From: Arabidopsis thaliana
Taxonomy: Eukaryota > Streptophyta > Magnoliopsida > Brassicales > Brassicaceae
Reading direction: 5' to 3'
Assembly: GCF_000001735.4 (NCBI RefSeq)
Contig: NC_003076.8
Coordinates: 17,363,835-17,427,834, forward strand
DNA: 64,000 nucleotides
Position numbers and translations under genes: made by a program
Shown here: positions 31,339 to 41,649 of the stretch, one piece after another
Numbering within the stretch: the stretch's first letter is position 1
How the letters are laid out: the number at the start of each line of letters is the position of its first letter
Notes under the pieces: generated by a model
Databases searched by the model: none
Told to the model about the DNA's origin: nothing
What the model saw: only the letters and a program-made list of their open reading frames with translations

Positions 31339-31695
31339 CTGAAAAAACAAACAAGCCGAAAGAATTGTTACAATATATAGAGAAAGTTTTGTAACAAAAA
31401 CGTAGCACGATTCTAGTTTTGATAAGGAACTATTTTATTTGTAAACGTGAAATAAACAATATCAACAAACTATTCCAAAAAAATTGGGGATTATAGACCA
31501 TACTGAAAAAACAGCGATAAAAAGATTTTACACAGAAAGATCATGCCGTGGTTTTCTTTCATGCAATATTCATGATCCATTGAACAAATTAGTTTCCGTG
31601 ATGAAACATCTGATTATAGCTAGTTAGTAGTTACCAACAAATATATGAACGAAATATATGTTTATAAAGTAAATTTAAGGGGATGAAGTGATTAC
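31339..31695 (-). other. Predicted 5'-UTR intron of PHT1;6
   Basis: On the minus strand the donor is TTTG|GTAATC and the acceptor TTGTTTTTTCAG|AG, 24 bases before the ATG. All four PHT1 genes here show a comparable leader intron ending shortly before the start codon. Confidence 0.6.
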
Positions 31696-31776
31696 CAAAA
31701 CAAGTGATTAGAGCCGGAAAGACTCCTTTTTTTTTGAGCTGACGATTGTTGAAGTTTTGATTCTTAGGGTTATAGC

Positions 31777-31825
31777 TTTATATATAGACAGACACACATA
31801 GAGATGAGATCACAATAGCATATTC
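31777..31825 (-). promoter_or_regulatory. PHT1;6 TATA box and P1BS-like site
   Basis: TATATATAAA on the minus strand occupies 31786-31777, about 80 bp upstream of the leader-intron donor. GCATATTC at 31818-31825 matches GNATATNC, the PHR1-binding P1BS consensus, about 35 bp further upstream. A single P1BS match has a real chance of being accidental in AT-rich DNA. Confidence 0.45.
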
Positions 31826-34054
31826 TATTGGGAAAAGGAATAGAATTATCGTCAAACTGGAATTTCTTTTTGGTTTGATAAAATCAGAGTGGAAATTAAG
31901 AATAATTCGGAATGTAACTACTCTTTTTAATAATTTTAAAGTATAAGTCATTTGGTCAATAGATTTTTTCCACATACATATCTATTTTATATAAAAAAAT
32001 AAAAACTCTAAAAAAAAAATGAACGTGTGAAAAAAGAAATTTTTTAAAAACAAAACTAATAAAAAAAAACTGATTTCCCCTTCTTTAAGAATACAAATAA
32101 AAATGAGAAAATTTGGAAAAATGCCTATTTTCTAAGTTTTTGTTTGAAAAATAACCTACACATTTTTCCTTTTAAATATATTTTTTAAAATATAAAAGAA
32201 ATATAAAATTACAAATATATCTTTACTAAAATTTACTAAAAAAACATTTATATTTAAAACAAAAATCCGGTTTTCATTTTATTTTTGTCGACACCAAAAA
32301 AATGTAGTTCAATTTTAAATATTTAATGTAACTAACTAAAAATTTTAAATATAATTTTATCTTGAATATATTTTTTAAGAAAAATATTGTTACAAGACAA
32401 AGAAAAAAAGAAGAATATTCTTTAAAAGAGAAAAGTTAGTCGCATATATATGTATAAATTACACCATACATATATATGTTACACCATGCAGAATTTTATT
32501 ATTATATTCTTATAATTGAAATTACAAATATTTACAAACAAAACTAAATTAGTTCAAAACTTGGATAATAATGTAGAATTAAAGAATTTTAGATAAAACA
32601 AAATGTAGAGTTAAAGTGAGATATGTATATGAAGTGATAAACTTTAGAATATTTTTTTATAATATCATGTTAGATTTTAATATTTGAAATATATAAACTG
32701 TCTTCATCTTAAAATAGTTTAAAATAATAATTAAGATTTTCAATTAAGTTTTTTTTTTCTTTCAAAAATTCTTATTTAATTTAAATTTATTAAAAATATT
32801 TCTTTTGTTTTAAATCTGGATATAATTGTCATTTAATATATTTTTAATTTTATTTTTATTTAAAAATAGGGTAGAGTATATTTTTATTTAAAAACTCAAA
32901 AATAGAGCAATTTTCAAAAATCACCCAATAAAAATATCAACAAAGTCTTAATTCTTAAATCACACTACGATTTACTATTATTCTATGTTTGATTTACCCA
33001 CAACTCCGTCTAAATTTTCTTATCGAAAATTTTCCTAAGTTACGATCGCACTTCTACGTTCGCGACCGTCCAACGGAGTACTAGTCATAATGAGGGGTAT
33101 TACAGTACATGTTCGTAAAACGGGTGATAAATACTAATAGGTTGATAATTGTTGCGAATTTTTGGTTGATTATATCTGATGGTAAAAGAATATTGCACGC
33201 ATTTGTAATTGAGAATATTCCTTCTTAGTAATAAACTAATAATATTATAGAATCTTATAATATGGTGTAATGTTGTTAGTAAAATAATCATTTGTTATGT
33301 GGGAAATTACAAGATATGCTATTGAAAATATTTCAGCTAGCATTTAATTACTTTTATTTAAAATGACGAAAATCATATCTTCCATATATTCAAATTTCAC
33401 AATTAAACATAATATATCATGTCTTTTGTTAATTTTCAAAATTTATTATTATTAATTTCTATGAATTTATGAATTTTTCTGGGTATCAACATGTCTCACT
33501 ATTAATTTGTGGCACTTCATCCTCATTTAGTTATCACTGCATTTTTTAATATTATTAATATTTAAACAATACTTTTTGTATATTTTTGGCAGAAAATTGA
33601 GTTTTATGTGAAAATTAAATATTCAGCATCCATATATGATAAATTTGAAAATGCATTATTGTTATATTAAAGAAACTATTTATTGAAATAAAATTATTGT
33701 ATAGTTTTAAATTTTAAAGATTCACATTAGTTTTTAAAACTATATCAATTAAAATATATGCAAACCGTTTTCATCATATTTTACATTTAAAAATTTAGAA
33801 AATAATTTCATACATTTTGTACTAAACTTTATTTGCAAGAAGTTTTCATATCTTTAAGATTTGAAATTGACTCCTAAACCTAACAATTTGTACAATTATA
33901 TATATATTAAAAAATTAGCAGTACTTGAATGTGTATACTGTTTCATATGGATGTTTATAATTGTTTTCTAGACTCGTTTAATATTTGATTTATTTTTTTT
34001 CCTTTAAAAAAAACAAGAATATGAATCACAAAAAAATTACAAAAACATAGAGTA
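31826..34054. other. AT-rich spacer upstream of PHT1;6
   Basis: More than 75 percent A+T by eye, with many poly-A and poly-T tracts. A slightly more complex island with CG-containing sequence lies at 33000-33085 (CTCCGTC, GATCGCAC, CGTTCGCGACCGTCC). No gene, no complete element. Confidence 0.5.
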
Positions 34055-34914
34055 CTAGATTTTAACCCGCGGAGGCAATTCATTTTTTAAAATTAATATA
34101 TATATATATATATAATTTGTAAATTATTTTATAGTTTACAATTGTTACTAAGTAACGTTCTGCCAAACCCGTCCCGCCAAACCGTCCACAAAAAAAATTA
34201 TTTATTTTATTAATGTTGATCTTATTTATAATATGTTTATGAATCATTGTCAAAAGATTTTATTCGTTGCGGGATGTTGAACCCACACATTTTTCGTCAA
34301 TTAGTTAATATATGTTCATTCTTAAAATTTCGAATCACAAAATATGACGAATTTTGTGTTGAGATTTTTTAAACTCTATATATTATATAATGATGTTAAG
34401 TTTTTTTGATATATTAAACTTTTTATAAATTTAAATATTATTAATGTTTTATGAATTTTAAATATATAAATAAGAATAATTAAAAAATTAATATTTTTTG
34501 CCTTTTAGGTAATGATATAATAACTCTAAAAGCAAGAATTTAGAAGATTTAAATCTTTAATTAAATATTTTCATACCTAAATAATTAATGTCAGTAGCAT
34601 GACATTGTAAATAAGTTCAAATAAATGATTTGTTTATTTAAACAAAAAACGTTTAGTAAGAACAATATTTATTTAAACAAAAAACTTTGTTTTAAAATAT
34701 TGTTAACAAAATACTTTTATGCTAATTTTAAGGGATTGATGTGAAGTTTGTTTGGATTAAATTTGATTGATAATGTGATTGACAATTTAAATTAAAAATT
34801 TAAAGTAAAACTAATTATTTTGAAAAAACGATTTAATGCTAATGGCATTGGGTTGTAAATAAGTCCAACTCGAAGATTTATTTGTTAAAATGGCTGCAAA
34901 AATATATATATAGA
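34055..34914 (-). mobile_element. Non-autonomous Helitron-like element, copy 2
   Basis: Read on the minus strand it begins TCTATATATATATTTTTGCAG after an A and ends CCGCGGGTTAAAATCTAG before a T. Both ends match copies 1 and 3. Internal blocks shared with copy 3 include GGTAACAT/AGTAACGT, CCCGCCAAA, GTTGAACCCACA, TTTTCGTCAATT and ATATGTTC. A TA microsatellite interrupts it at 34100-34114. The GC-rich hairpin has decayed to one arm. Confidence 0.6.
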
Positions 34915-36083
34915 TGATCTAACAGATTTTAACATTGGATGGATTACTTTAAGATGGTTTGATTTGATTGCTGAATTACATTGGAATATGTCACAATAAA
35001 TTAAATACATAAAATTACAAAATAGAACTTATTAAATAGAAAATATTATGATTATGATTTATTATGTAAACTAGCAAACTAAAATTTCTGCAAATATTTC
35101 CCCAAGCTGAACAGCGTGGATCCTATCTAGTATTTATGTATAATACAATAAAAGAACTCCAATTTAACTGTTTTCAATCTTCTACGTACGAGGGTTTCCC
35201 GTGGATACCGAATCAAACAAAAATTCACAAATCCAAAATAAAATTACATTAGTAAAATTGATGGTATTATTTTGTTTTACCGAATCAACGTACCAAACTA
35301 AATCCAAAATGGAACTCAAATCTTGAGCAATTCAAACGTACAAACCAAAATACACTAAACTGTATATTTTAAATTAAATATAAAATACATTTAAATTGTA
35401 TTTATATACCCAAAATTTTCAGAATATATGTAACTTTATATTTTTGTAACAGTTTTCAATTCAAAATCTACCCGTACGGTACCTATACCAAAATAAAATT
35501 ACATTTGACAATTCAAAATTTTGGAGTTTAAGACATGTTTCCTAAAAAGCTTAAACCTAAAAACCCCAAACTCAAAGAAGTTAAACCATATAACTTAACT
35601 GAAAAAAGCATGTCCAGACCTATTTCTCGCAACAATAATCAGGTACATTGGACTTCTACACCACGATAGAAGCTCGAACAGAATCCACAATCTCCTTCTT
35701 GAGCGACATAAGAAAAGATTCTTTGGAAGCTTTTATTATGGTGTAGAAGTCACATTCTTGTGTTTTATTTTGTTGCCCTAAGCTCTAGTACTGTGTAACT
35801 GTAAATGTTGCTCTCTTTGGATAGATCAGATCTAAACTTTGAATGAAATTCATTAGTTTTCTAATATATTAATATAAGTAAACGACTAGATCTAATTTTA
35901 ACCTTGCTTTTGGAGTGAATATATAAGCTTGTTTCCAGAATAGTGAGTCGATTTCGAAATATTAGACAAGATTTAAATGATATCATAAATATTCTTATAA
36001 CATCATAACTTAAGGTCAACGAGCCAATAAAATGAAAACAAAACCAAACATCGCACTCCAAATAACAAAATAAACATACATAA
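34915..36083. other. Spacer downstream of PHT1;1
   Basis: 34915-35640 is AT-rich, with degenerate ACCGAATC/CCAAA motifs at 35200-35350. 35651-35751 is a strong foldback (own entry). 35760-36083 is the 3' flank of PHT1;1, which is transcribed on the minus strand. Confidence 0.5.
35651..35751 (+). ncRNA. MIRNA-like foldback (candidate)
   Basis: The arms are 35651-35674 and 35728-35751. GACTTCTACACCA at the base of the 5' arm pairs exactly with TGGTGTAGAAGTC. Over 24 positions the plus-strand RNA would form 21 Watson-Crick pairs, 2 G-U pairs and one C-A mismatch. A second stem inside pairs AGAATC (35680-35685) with GATTCT (35717-35722), leaving a 31-base loop. The size (101 nt), the long near-perfect arms and the wobble pairs favouring the plus strand fit a young plant MIRNA or siRNA hairpin. 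I do not recognise a known miRNA in it. It could equally be a small degenerate inverted repeat. Confidence 0.4.
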
Positions 36084-37809
36084 TTATTTCTCGTCATGGC
36101 TAACCTCAGCCTCACCAGAGAGTTCTTCAAGGGACTTGCCTTTGGGCTCTGGGACAAGGAAGGTGAAGAGCATACCGATAAAGTTAAGAACACCAAGCAT
36201 GATCAATGAGTTCTTAACTCCGATGCCTGGTGGGTATCCTGCGTCTACCTTGGCCTTGTCTTGTGATTGAGCCGCATATAGGAACCCAAAGGCTCCAACA
36301 ATGGCTCCAGCCTTACCAGCCGCGGCTGATATTCCATGACATGTAGACCTTAGCCTGGCCGGGAATATCTCAGCAGGGACAATAAAAGTGGTTGCATTTG
36401 GACCAAAATTGGCGAAGAAGAAAGTAAGAGAGTACATAACCACAAATCCGATACGGTTTTCTGGTTTGATCCAGTGGTTGTAAGGGAAGGCAATGGCAAA
36501 CATAAACACGGTCATCATGAAAAATCCATTTAGTTGGATCTTAAACCTTCCAATGGTATCAATAAACGCAACTGTGAACCAGTAGCCTGGGACTGTACTG
36601 CAAAGGGCGATAAGAGTCTGAGCCCTAGCAATCCTGAAAACCTCATGGGTGGCGTTCATGGTGGCTGCCTTTGGGATCCATCCGATGGCCGAGAAAATAT
36701 CCTTCTGGAACAAGTTTTGGCTGTAGAAGGCAATGTCAAGCAAAAACCATGTGGAGGTAGTTCCAAGGAGATGAAGCCCATGGCGTCTAAGGAATTCCTT
36801 GGAGAACAAGCCATAGTTTTGTTTGGGGTCTTTGACGTCATCCTCCACCCTTTCCTCAAGCTCGATATCTGTTTGTAAGACCTTGGACATGTCGGCTGTG
36901 GCTTGTTTGATGTTCTTGGCAACCAAAGCGGTGTAACGGGCAGTTTCAGGCATCTTCATACGCCAGTAGTAAGTCAAAGCTGCGGGTAAAGCACCAAACA
37001 TGACGATGATTCGCCAAATGTAGTCAACTTGAGGAGGCGTTGAGAGGGCCCTGTTTACTGCATATGTTGGAGCTGGGAACTTTTTGTCGAATATAGAAGA
37101 TACTGCGAGTGCCACGAAACCTCCAGCCAAGATACCGACACCTTGCATGGCGAAGACAGCTGCGATGAAAGCCCCACGGGTCTTCTTGTTTGCGTATTCA
37201 GACATGATGGTGGCAGAAAGTGGGTAGTCACCTCCAATACCAAATCCCAACCAAAACCTACGTAATGGTTTATATATAAAAAAACTTTCTCAAAGAAAAA
37301 TACCTAAATCAGTTCGAAGCGTGACTAACTTTTAAAACTTGCATTCGTTATTAGATTATTGGTTAATCATTGTGTATATATAATATTGTAATTGGATGAA
37401 AATTGTACCTGAAGAAGCAAAGGGTGGTCATGACACCCTTGGCTTCGTGGCCAAAAGAGAGACCAGAAGCGACAGAGCACAAGATCATCATTACCAAAGT
37501 GAGACCGTACACTTTTTTCCGTCCGAGTTTGTCACCGAGCCAACCGAAGAAGAGTTGACCAGAAAGGGTTCCACAAAGGGCCACACCGTTGACCGCGGCC
37601 GCAACATGAGGGGGAAGTGAGCCAGGCTTCGCTGACTCCGGATTGAAATAGTAGATGCGGCCAAGGAGTTTCGTCACCAAGGACACGCAAAAAAGATCGT
37701 AGGCATCGGTAAAGAAACCCATACCGGCGATGACAATCGCCGTGAAATGATAAAGTTGCGTCTTCGCAACATCGAGTGCCTTTAGCACTCCTAGTTGTTG
37801 TTCGGCCAT
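36084..37809 (-). CDS. PHT1;1: High-affinity proton/phosphate symporter PHT1;1
   Basis: Two coding exons, 37809-37409 and 37257-36084, give 524 aa. The 151-bp intron splits Arg134 ([10 protein letters not shown]). It is a 12-TM MFS transporter with [13 protein letters not shown] at about 142-154, FTDAYDLF in TM1 and a central loop with [10 protein letters not shown]. It takes up Pi with protons at the plasma membrane of root cells. The tail [14 protein letters not shown] contains Ser514, known from published work to block ER exit when phosphorylated. The protein differs from PHT1;2 at only six positions that I can count (Val/Ile and His/Asn in exon 1; Lys/Arg, Val/Ile, Ser/Asn and Met/Val in exon 2). 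Assigning 1;1 to this copy and 1;2 to the right-hand copy therefore relies on gene order (At5g43350 before At5g43370). Confidence 0.93.
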
Positions 37810-37820
37810 TTCCTAGAGCT

Positions 37821-38047
37821 CTATAATCATACAACGCAAAGAATCCAAGATTTCATGTCATTATTTCTCGCTTATGAAATATTTTCATTTGGAGACTTAA
37901 AAAATATCATGGAACAGAGCATTTGACCTCTCAATGGCCAAAATTTTGAAACAAAACTTGATATCTTTGGAATTATGAACAAGAAAACTCAACTTGAAAT
38001 GGTATATACACAAATTAAATATAGACGACAAAGGAAAGTAATATTAC
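37821..38047 (-). other. Predicted 5'-UTR intron of PHT1;1
   Basis: The minus-strand donor is ATTAAG|GTAATATT at 38047. The acceptor lies in TATAGAGCTCTAGGAA just before the ATG, and three AGs there make the exact end uncertain. The intron contains GTATATAC (38002-38009), a GNATATNC match. Confidence 0.55.
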
Positions 38048-38139
38048 CTTAATCAGCTTGGCAGGAGAAATTAAGAACTTCTCTGGAGAGTTGAGGAGAG
38101 ACTATATGTGGTCATTAGAAATGAACAATTATGCTGGCC

Positions 38140-38146
38140 ATTTATA
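38140..38146 (-). promoter_or_regulatory. PHT1;1 TATA box
   Basis: TATAAAT on the minus strand lies about 90 bp upstream of the leader-intron donor. It is followed by a CT-rich leader (TCTCTCCTCAACTCTCC). Confidence 0.6.
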
Positions 38147-39600
38147 GAGAAGAAGAAAGAGAAGCACGTTAAATGTAATAAAAAAATGCTTTTTGAAAAG
38201 GAAAGATATGTAAGCAACGTGATCGCCTCTTTCTTCATAGTTATTATTTATTTTGTAATTTCATTTTGGATTTTAGAATTTTAGTCATCAATACTCCCTC
38301 CGTATGTTTATAGTTGATGTTTAAGATTTTTGAACACCATTTGTTTCTGAAGTAAAATATTATTTACAGTCTATTTTATATTGAAAAGTATAAAACATCA
38401 TCTAAGCTGGACGATACGCCTTCCAGAATATGAACACCTTATACAATAAATCTCTCTAGGATACGTGAGATGGGATGATTTTTTTATTGTATGATAGTTA
38501 CGGATTCTGATTATTATTTTGAAGCAGGAAACGAAGTTTTAGCAAAAATTTCTGTTTAACCATCTCAATTACTATATGGAGACAGATTGATATATGAGCA
38601 TTACTATAGATATGCATTCCATGTAAATTTCTATAAATAGAAGTAGCTAATTTAGACGTTGTACACACACAAAAAAAGAATAAAATAAAATCAAAAAGAA
38701 GTAGTGTAGACACGAATTCAGTTTGTAGTTAATCTTGTTGGCATTACTTGTAATCGTTGACCAGTTATATATATTTATGTTTGATTCCAACTTTGCAATT
38801 ATATTATTCGCAATATAAAATGCATTTCTAAAATTAAATAAGGAGAGTTGCAAGCTCTAATCATTTATTTATTGTTTCGTGTAAATCTGAACTACAAGTT
38901 ATTTTAGAGCCAATATAAGTCGAAAGGTTTTAAATTTCTCCATCTTCCTCGTTTTCTTTGTTTTGTTTTTTGCAGTCGAGTTATTCAACTCTAATAGTTG
39001 ACATTTGAGGAGTGACAATCAGGATACATATAGTCATGAAGATTAATTATCATTTAGCAAAGTCAAAATCATTATTTTAAAAAAGCATATTCGAAAAACA
39101 TAGGATATTCGCGAGAACATAAGCATATAAATTCATTTTAACAGATAATTCATGCCTTAGTGGACTTAGTTGCCATTACATATACATAAATAAGGATTTA
39201 ATATCAACCAATCCAGCTCAGACCATATATATATATAAATGTGAGGATTGTATTTGTTTTAAATGACGGGTTTTCTGGACTTCGATATGTACACGTTAAT
39301 GTTTTAAATGGTTTGAATGTTTTGTTGTTATACGAGAGGTATTACATGCATAAATTAAATATAACCATAATAACAACAAAGATTAGGAATTTGATAGTAG
39401 CTGTGTAGTAGAGATAAGCAGTCAAATAAATATCATAAATGACCACTAAATATCGATTGATTACATTTTGTCACACAAAAAAATAAATGTAGAGATCCAC
39501 CATTACGAACATGAAATATCACATTACGCATCGCAAAAATAAAGTAAATCGTAATAGAAGATGTAATTCATCGAACCAATTAAGAATTTGAAAATATTAT
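38147..39600. other. PHT1;1 upstream region
   Basis: Distal promoter and spacer. TACTCCCTCCG at 38292-38302 is the typical end of a Stowaway-type MITE; no matching right end is visible. GCATATTC (39085-39092) and GGATATTC (39103-39110) are two GNATATNC matches only 10 bases apart, about 1 kb upstream of the TATA box. No gene. Confidence 0.5.
39085..39110. promoter_or_regulatory. Paired P1BS-like sites upstream of PHT1;1
   Basis: GCATATTC and GGATATTC both fit GNATATNC, with their starts 18 bp apart. P1BS is a palindrome bound by PHR1 dimers in phosphate starvation. Pairing makes chance less likely than for single sites, but there is no direct evidence of use. Confidence 0.4.
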
Positions 39601-40595
39601 GGCGTAATCATTTCTCAACCTCAGCCTCACCGGAGAGCTCTTCAAGGGACTTGCCCTTGGGCATTCCTATTATTTACAAGGCTACAAGCAAAGAAAAAGA
39701 AAAGGCCACTTAACACATGCTTATAGTAAAAAAAAAAGAGAGGATATTTTACACATGTTCATAATATAAAAAAAGCCTCTTTACACATGTTCATAGTATA
39801 AAAAAGTGTGATCAAACAAAATATAAAATTGGTTATGTTTAAAAAAAGCACTAAAAGTATTAAAGCATCAAAGATCAATGCAATTTTTATATATGATATT
39901 CCTTGCATTTATATATGTACGTAGACTCATCCATCAAGTTTTTTTTAGTCAAATTTCTATCATATCCTTCATATGTTGTTTTTATGAAGAAACAATGATT
40001 AAGAAGTAAAGAAAAAAAACTTATCAGAATAAAACATGAATTTGTTACAGTTAAACCACTAATGAATTATAGAATAAGTATGAGATACAGAGACAAAATA
40101 GACAAAATGGATGGATTTGAACTAAAAAGCTGACAGTTTAAGGACCAATAAACCACACAATGCTAGAGGAAGAAAAGGAACCAAAAGATTAATTGCAATT
40201 GAGGTTAATTATTTATAATTTAGTAACTAATTTTTTTTTGACAAAAACGGAAGAAGAAAAACTGTAATAATATCGGCATTTGGGAGATTCGAACTTAAGA
40301 AGTTAAACAAAACAAGGACCAAGTTTTCCCTGACGCGAACATTGGACCATAGAACAACTTCAGTATTTGGAGGCCGAAAATGTAATTATTGAATAATCGG
40401 CTGCAAGCATGGGCTTGGCCCGCTTGTGCTCATGGCCGGCTCTGCCCTTGGGCTAAGGAACAAGGAAGGTGAAGAGAATACCGACAAAGTTAATGACACC
40501 AAGCATGACCAGTGAGTTCTTGACTCCAAAGCCATGTGGGTATCCTTCGTCCGTCTTGGTCATCTCTTGCGGCTCGCATATAGGAACCCGAAACG
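39601..40595 (-). pseudogene. PHT1 3'-end pseudogene split by an insertion
   Basis: On the minus strand 40595-40445 matches the PHT1 region from AFGFLYA through [18 protein letters not shown] to LFTFLVP. After the insertion at 40444-39662, 39661-39601 matches [17 protein letters not shown] and the stop. Defects visible: a frameshift after FLYA, GAG to TAG directly before the insertion, and loss of everything upstream. The short flank after the stop (TGATTACGCC) resembles the PHT1;3 3' flank (TGATTATGCC). It therefore looks like a remnant of another PHT1;3-like copy that once lay between PHT1;1 and PHT1;3. Confidence 0.88.
39662..40444 (-). mobile_element. hAT-like insertion in the PHT1 pseudogene
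   Basis: A 783-bp insertion is flanked by an exact 8-bp duplication of the PHT1 sequence CCCAAGGG (seen as CCCTTGGG at 39654-39661 and 40445-40452). One end reads CAGAGCCGGCCATGAG on the minus strand, like hAT termini of the CAGxGCCGGC type. The other end (GGAATG) shows no matching inverted repeat, so it is decayed or rearranged. Inside are short tandem copies of TTACACATGTTCATA with AT-rich spacers at 39750-39805. No coding region. Confidence 0.65.
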
Positions 40596-41649
40596 TCTGA
40601 CTATGTTATATAGGGGTTCAAGTGCAACGTCTATATGCTAAAATAAAGAAAGAAATCGCAACAATAAATGAAAATATGGCCGTTGAAAATTGAATGAGAG
40701 AATCGGCCATACTAGGAAAGTTGTGATGTGTCTTGAGTCTTGATAACTTAGGCATCATTAATTGTAGGAATCTTCAAGACCCGCAAAAGATGATCAGAAT
40801 ATAGTCGTTGTGATATGATCTCATTCGGCTCTGGAAAAAGAAAGTTTTGGCTCTGTGGGTTCACATAAGGAAAAATGCACCAAGGATTAGTGTGAATGGT
40901 TCTGGGTGGTGTATAGGATGTCCAGGCTTCCATATGTGGCTCTGGAATGCACAAAAGGGAAGGAAAGGATAGCTTTCCTTAGTTTGCACAAGCCCTAGGT
41001 TTGCTTGACACTGCCCTAGGTTTTGTAGTCGTTCATGTGCCTACAGTTTGGTTATGATCGATTAAATCAATATCAATATTCATAATATGCTATTAAAGTC
41101 ATATTCAGTGAACTTGGACGTCCCTAGACTTACTCGCCTAAGCTATCAAGACTTAAGAGAATTAAGACTTTCCTATTTCGGCGATGGACCACCATTTGAT
41201 GTCCAATGTCTCTTCCTTTTTGTTTTTTTGCGAATTTTCTTACTTTCTTATTTGGCCATTAACCATCATCACGTAAAAGGGCACCAAACAACGTCATTGC
41301 ATCCGGAAATATGTTTGAGTTCTATGGTCTTGTTTACCGGGCAATGATGTCTTGGATCTCGAGAGATTAGCTTTCTTCATGAGAGAAAATGGTAGATGTT
41401 ACTTTCGGGTTGGCCGTGGGCATCTTTAATAAATTTCATTTGCATGTGTATCAGAAGAAGGTGATTCTCATTTCTCGTAAGGGTTAAAAATAGTTGCTTT
41501 TGGTTTGATAGTTTTCGCTATCTTTTCTTAGTTTATTATGTTTTTCTTCTGTATAGAGCTAGATTTCGGAAAATTCTCTTTTTTCTTTTTTTCTTTTGCG
41601 GTGTCTCTAAAAAATTAGTTTATTTGAGGCCTTAAGTTTTCTTTTGTTT
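40596..41649. other. Spacer with an inverted repeat pair
   Basis: CTTGAGTCTTGATAACTTAG at 40732-40751 recurs reversed at 41138-41157 with two mismatches, 385 bp apart. The sequence between is more GC-balanced than the surroundings and has open frames on both strands (40748-40954 minus, 41087-41347 plus) that I do not recognise. It may be a decayed mobile element. Confidence 0.4.

Noticed and set aside
34100..34114. TA dinucleotide runs (also about 44366-44395 and 50125-50148)
   Set aside because: Ordinary microsatellites common in plant spacers. Noted inside the surrounding features only.
35650..35735. Short minus-strand frame reading KASKESFLMSLKKEIVDSV
   Set aside because: Only about 28 codons after a stop, with no start, and it lies inside the foldback at 35651-35751. 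The inverted repeat explains the sequence better.
38002..38009. P1BS match in the PHT1;1 leader intron as a primary promoter site
   Set aside because: It lies downstream of the TATA box inside an intron. Kept only as a secondary observation.
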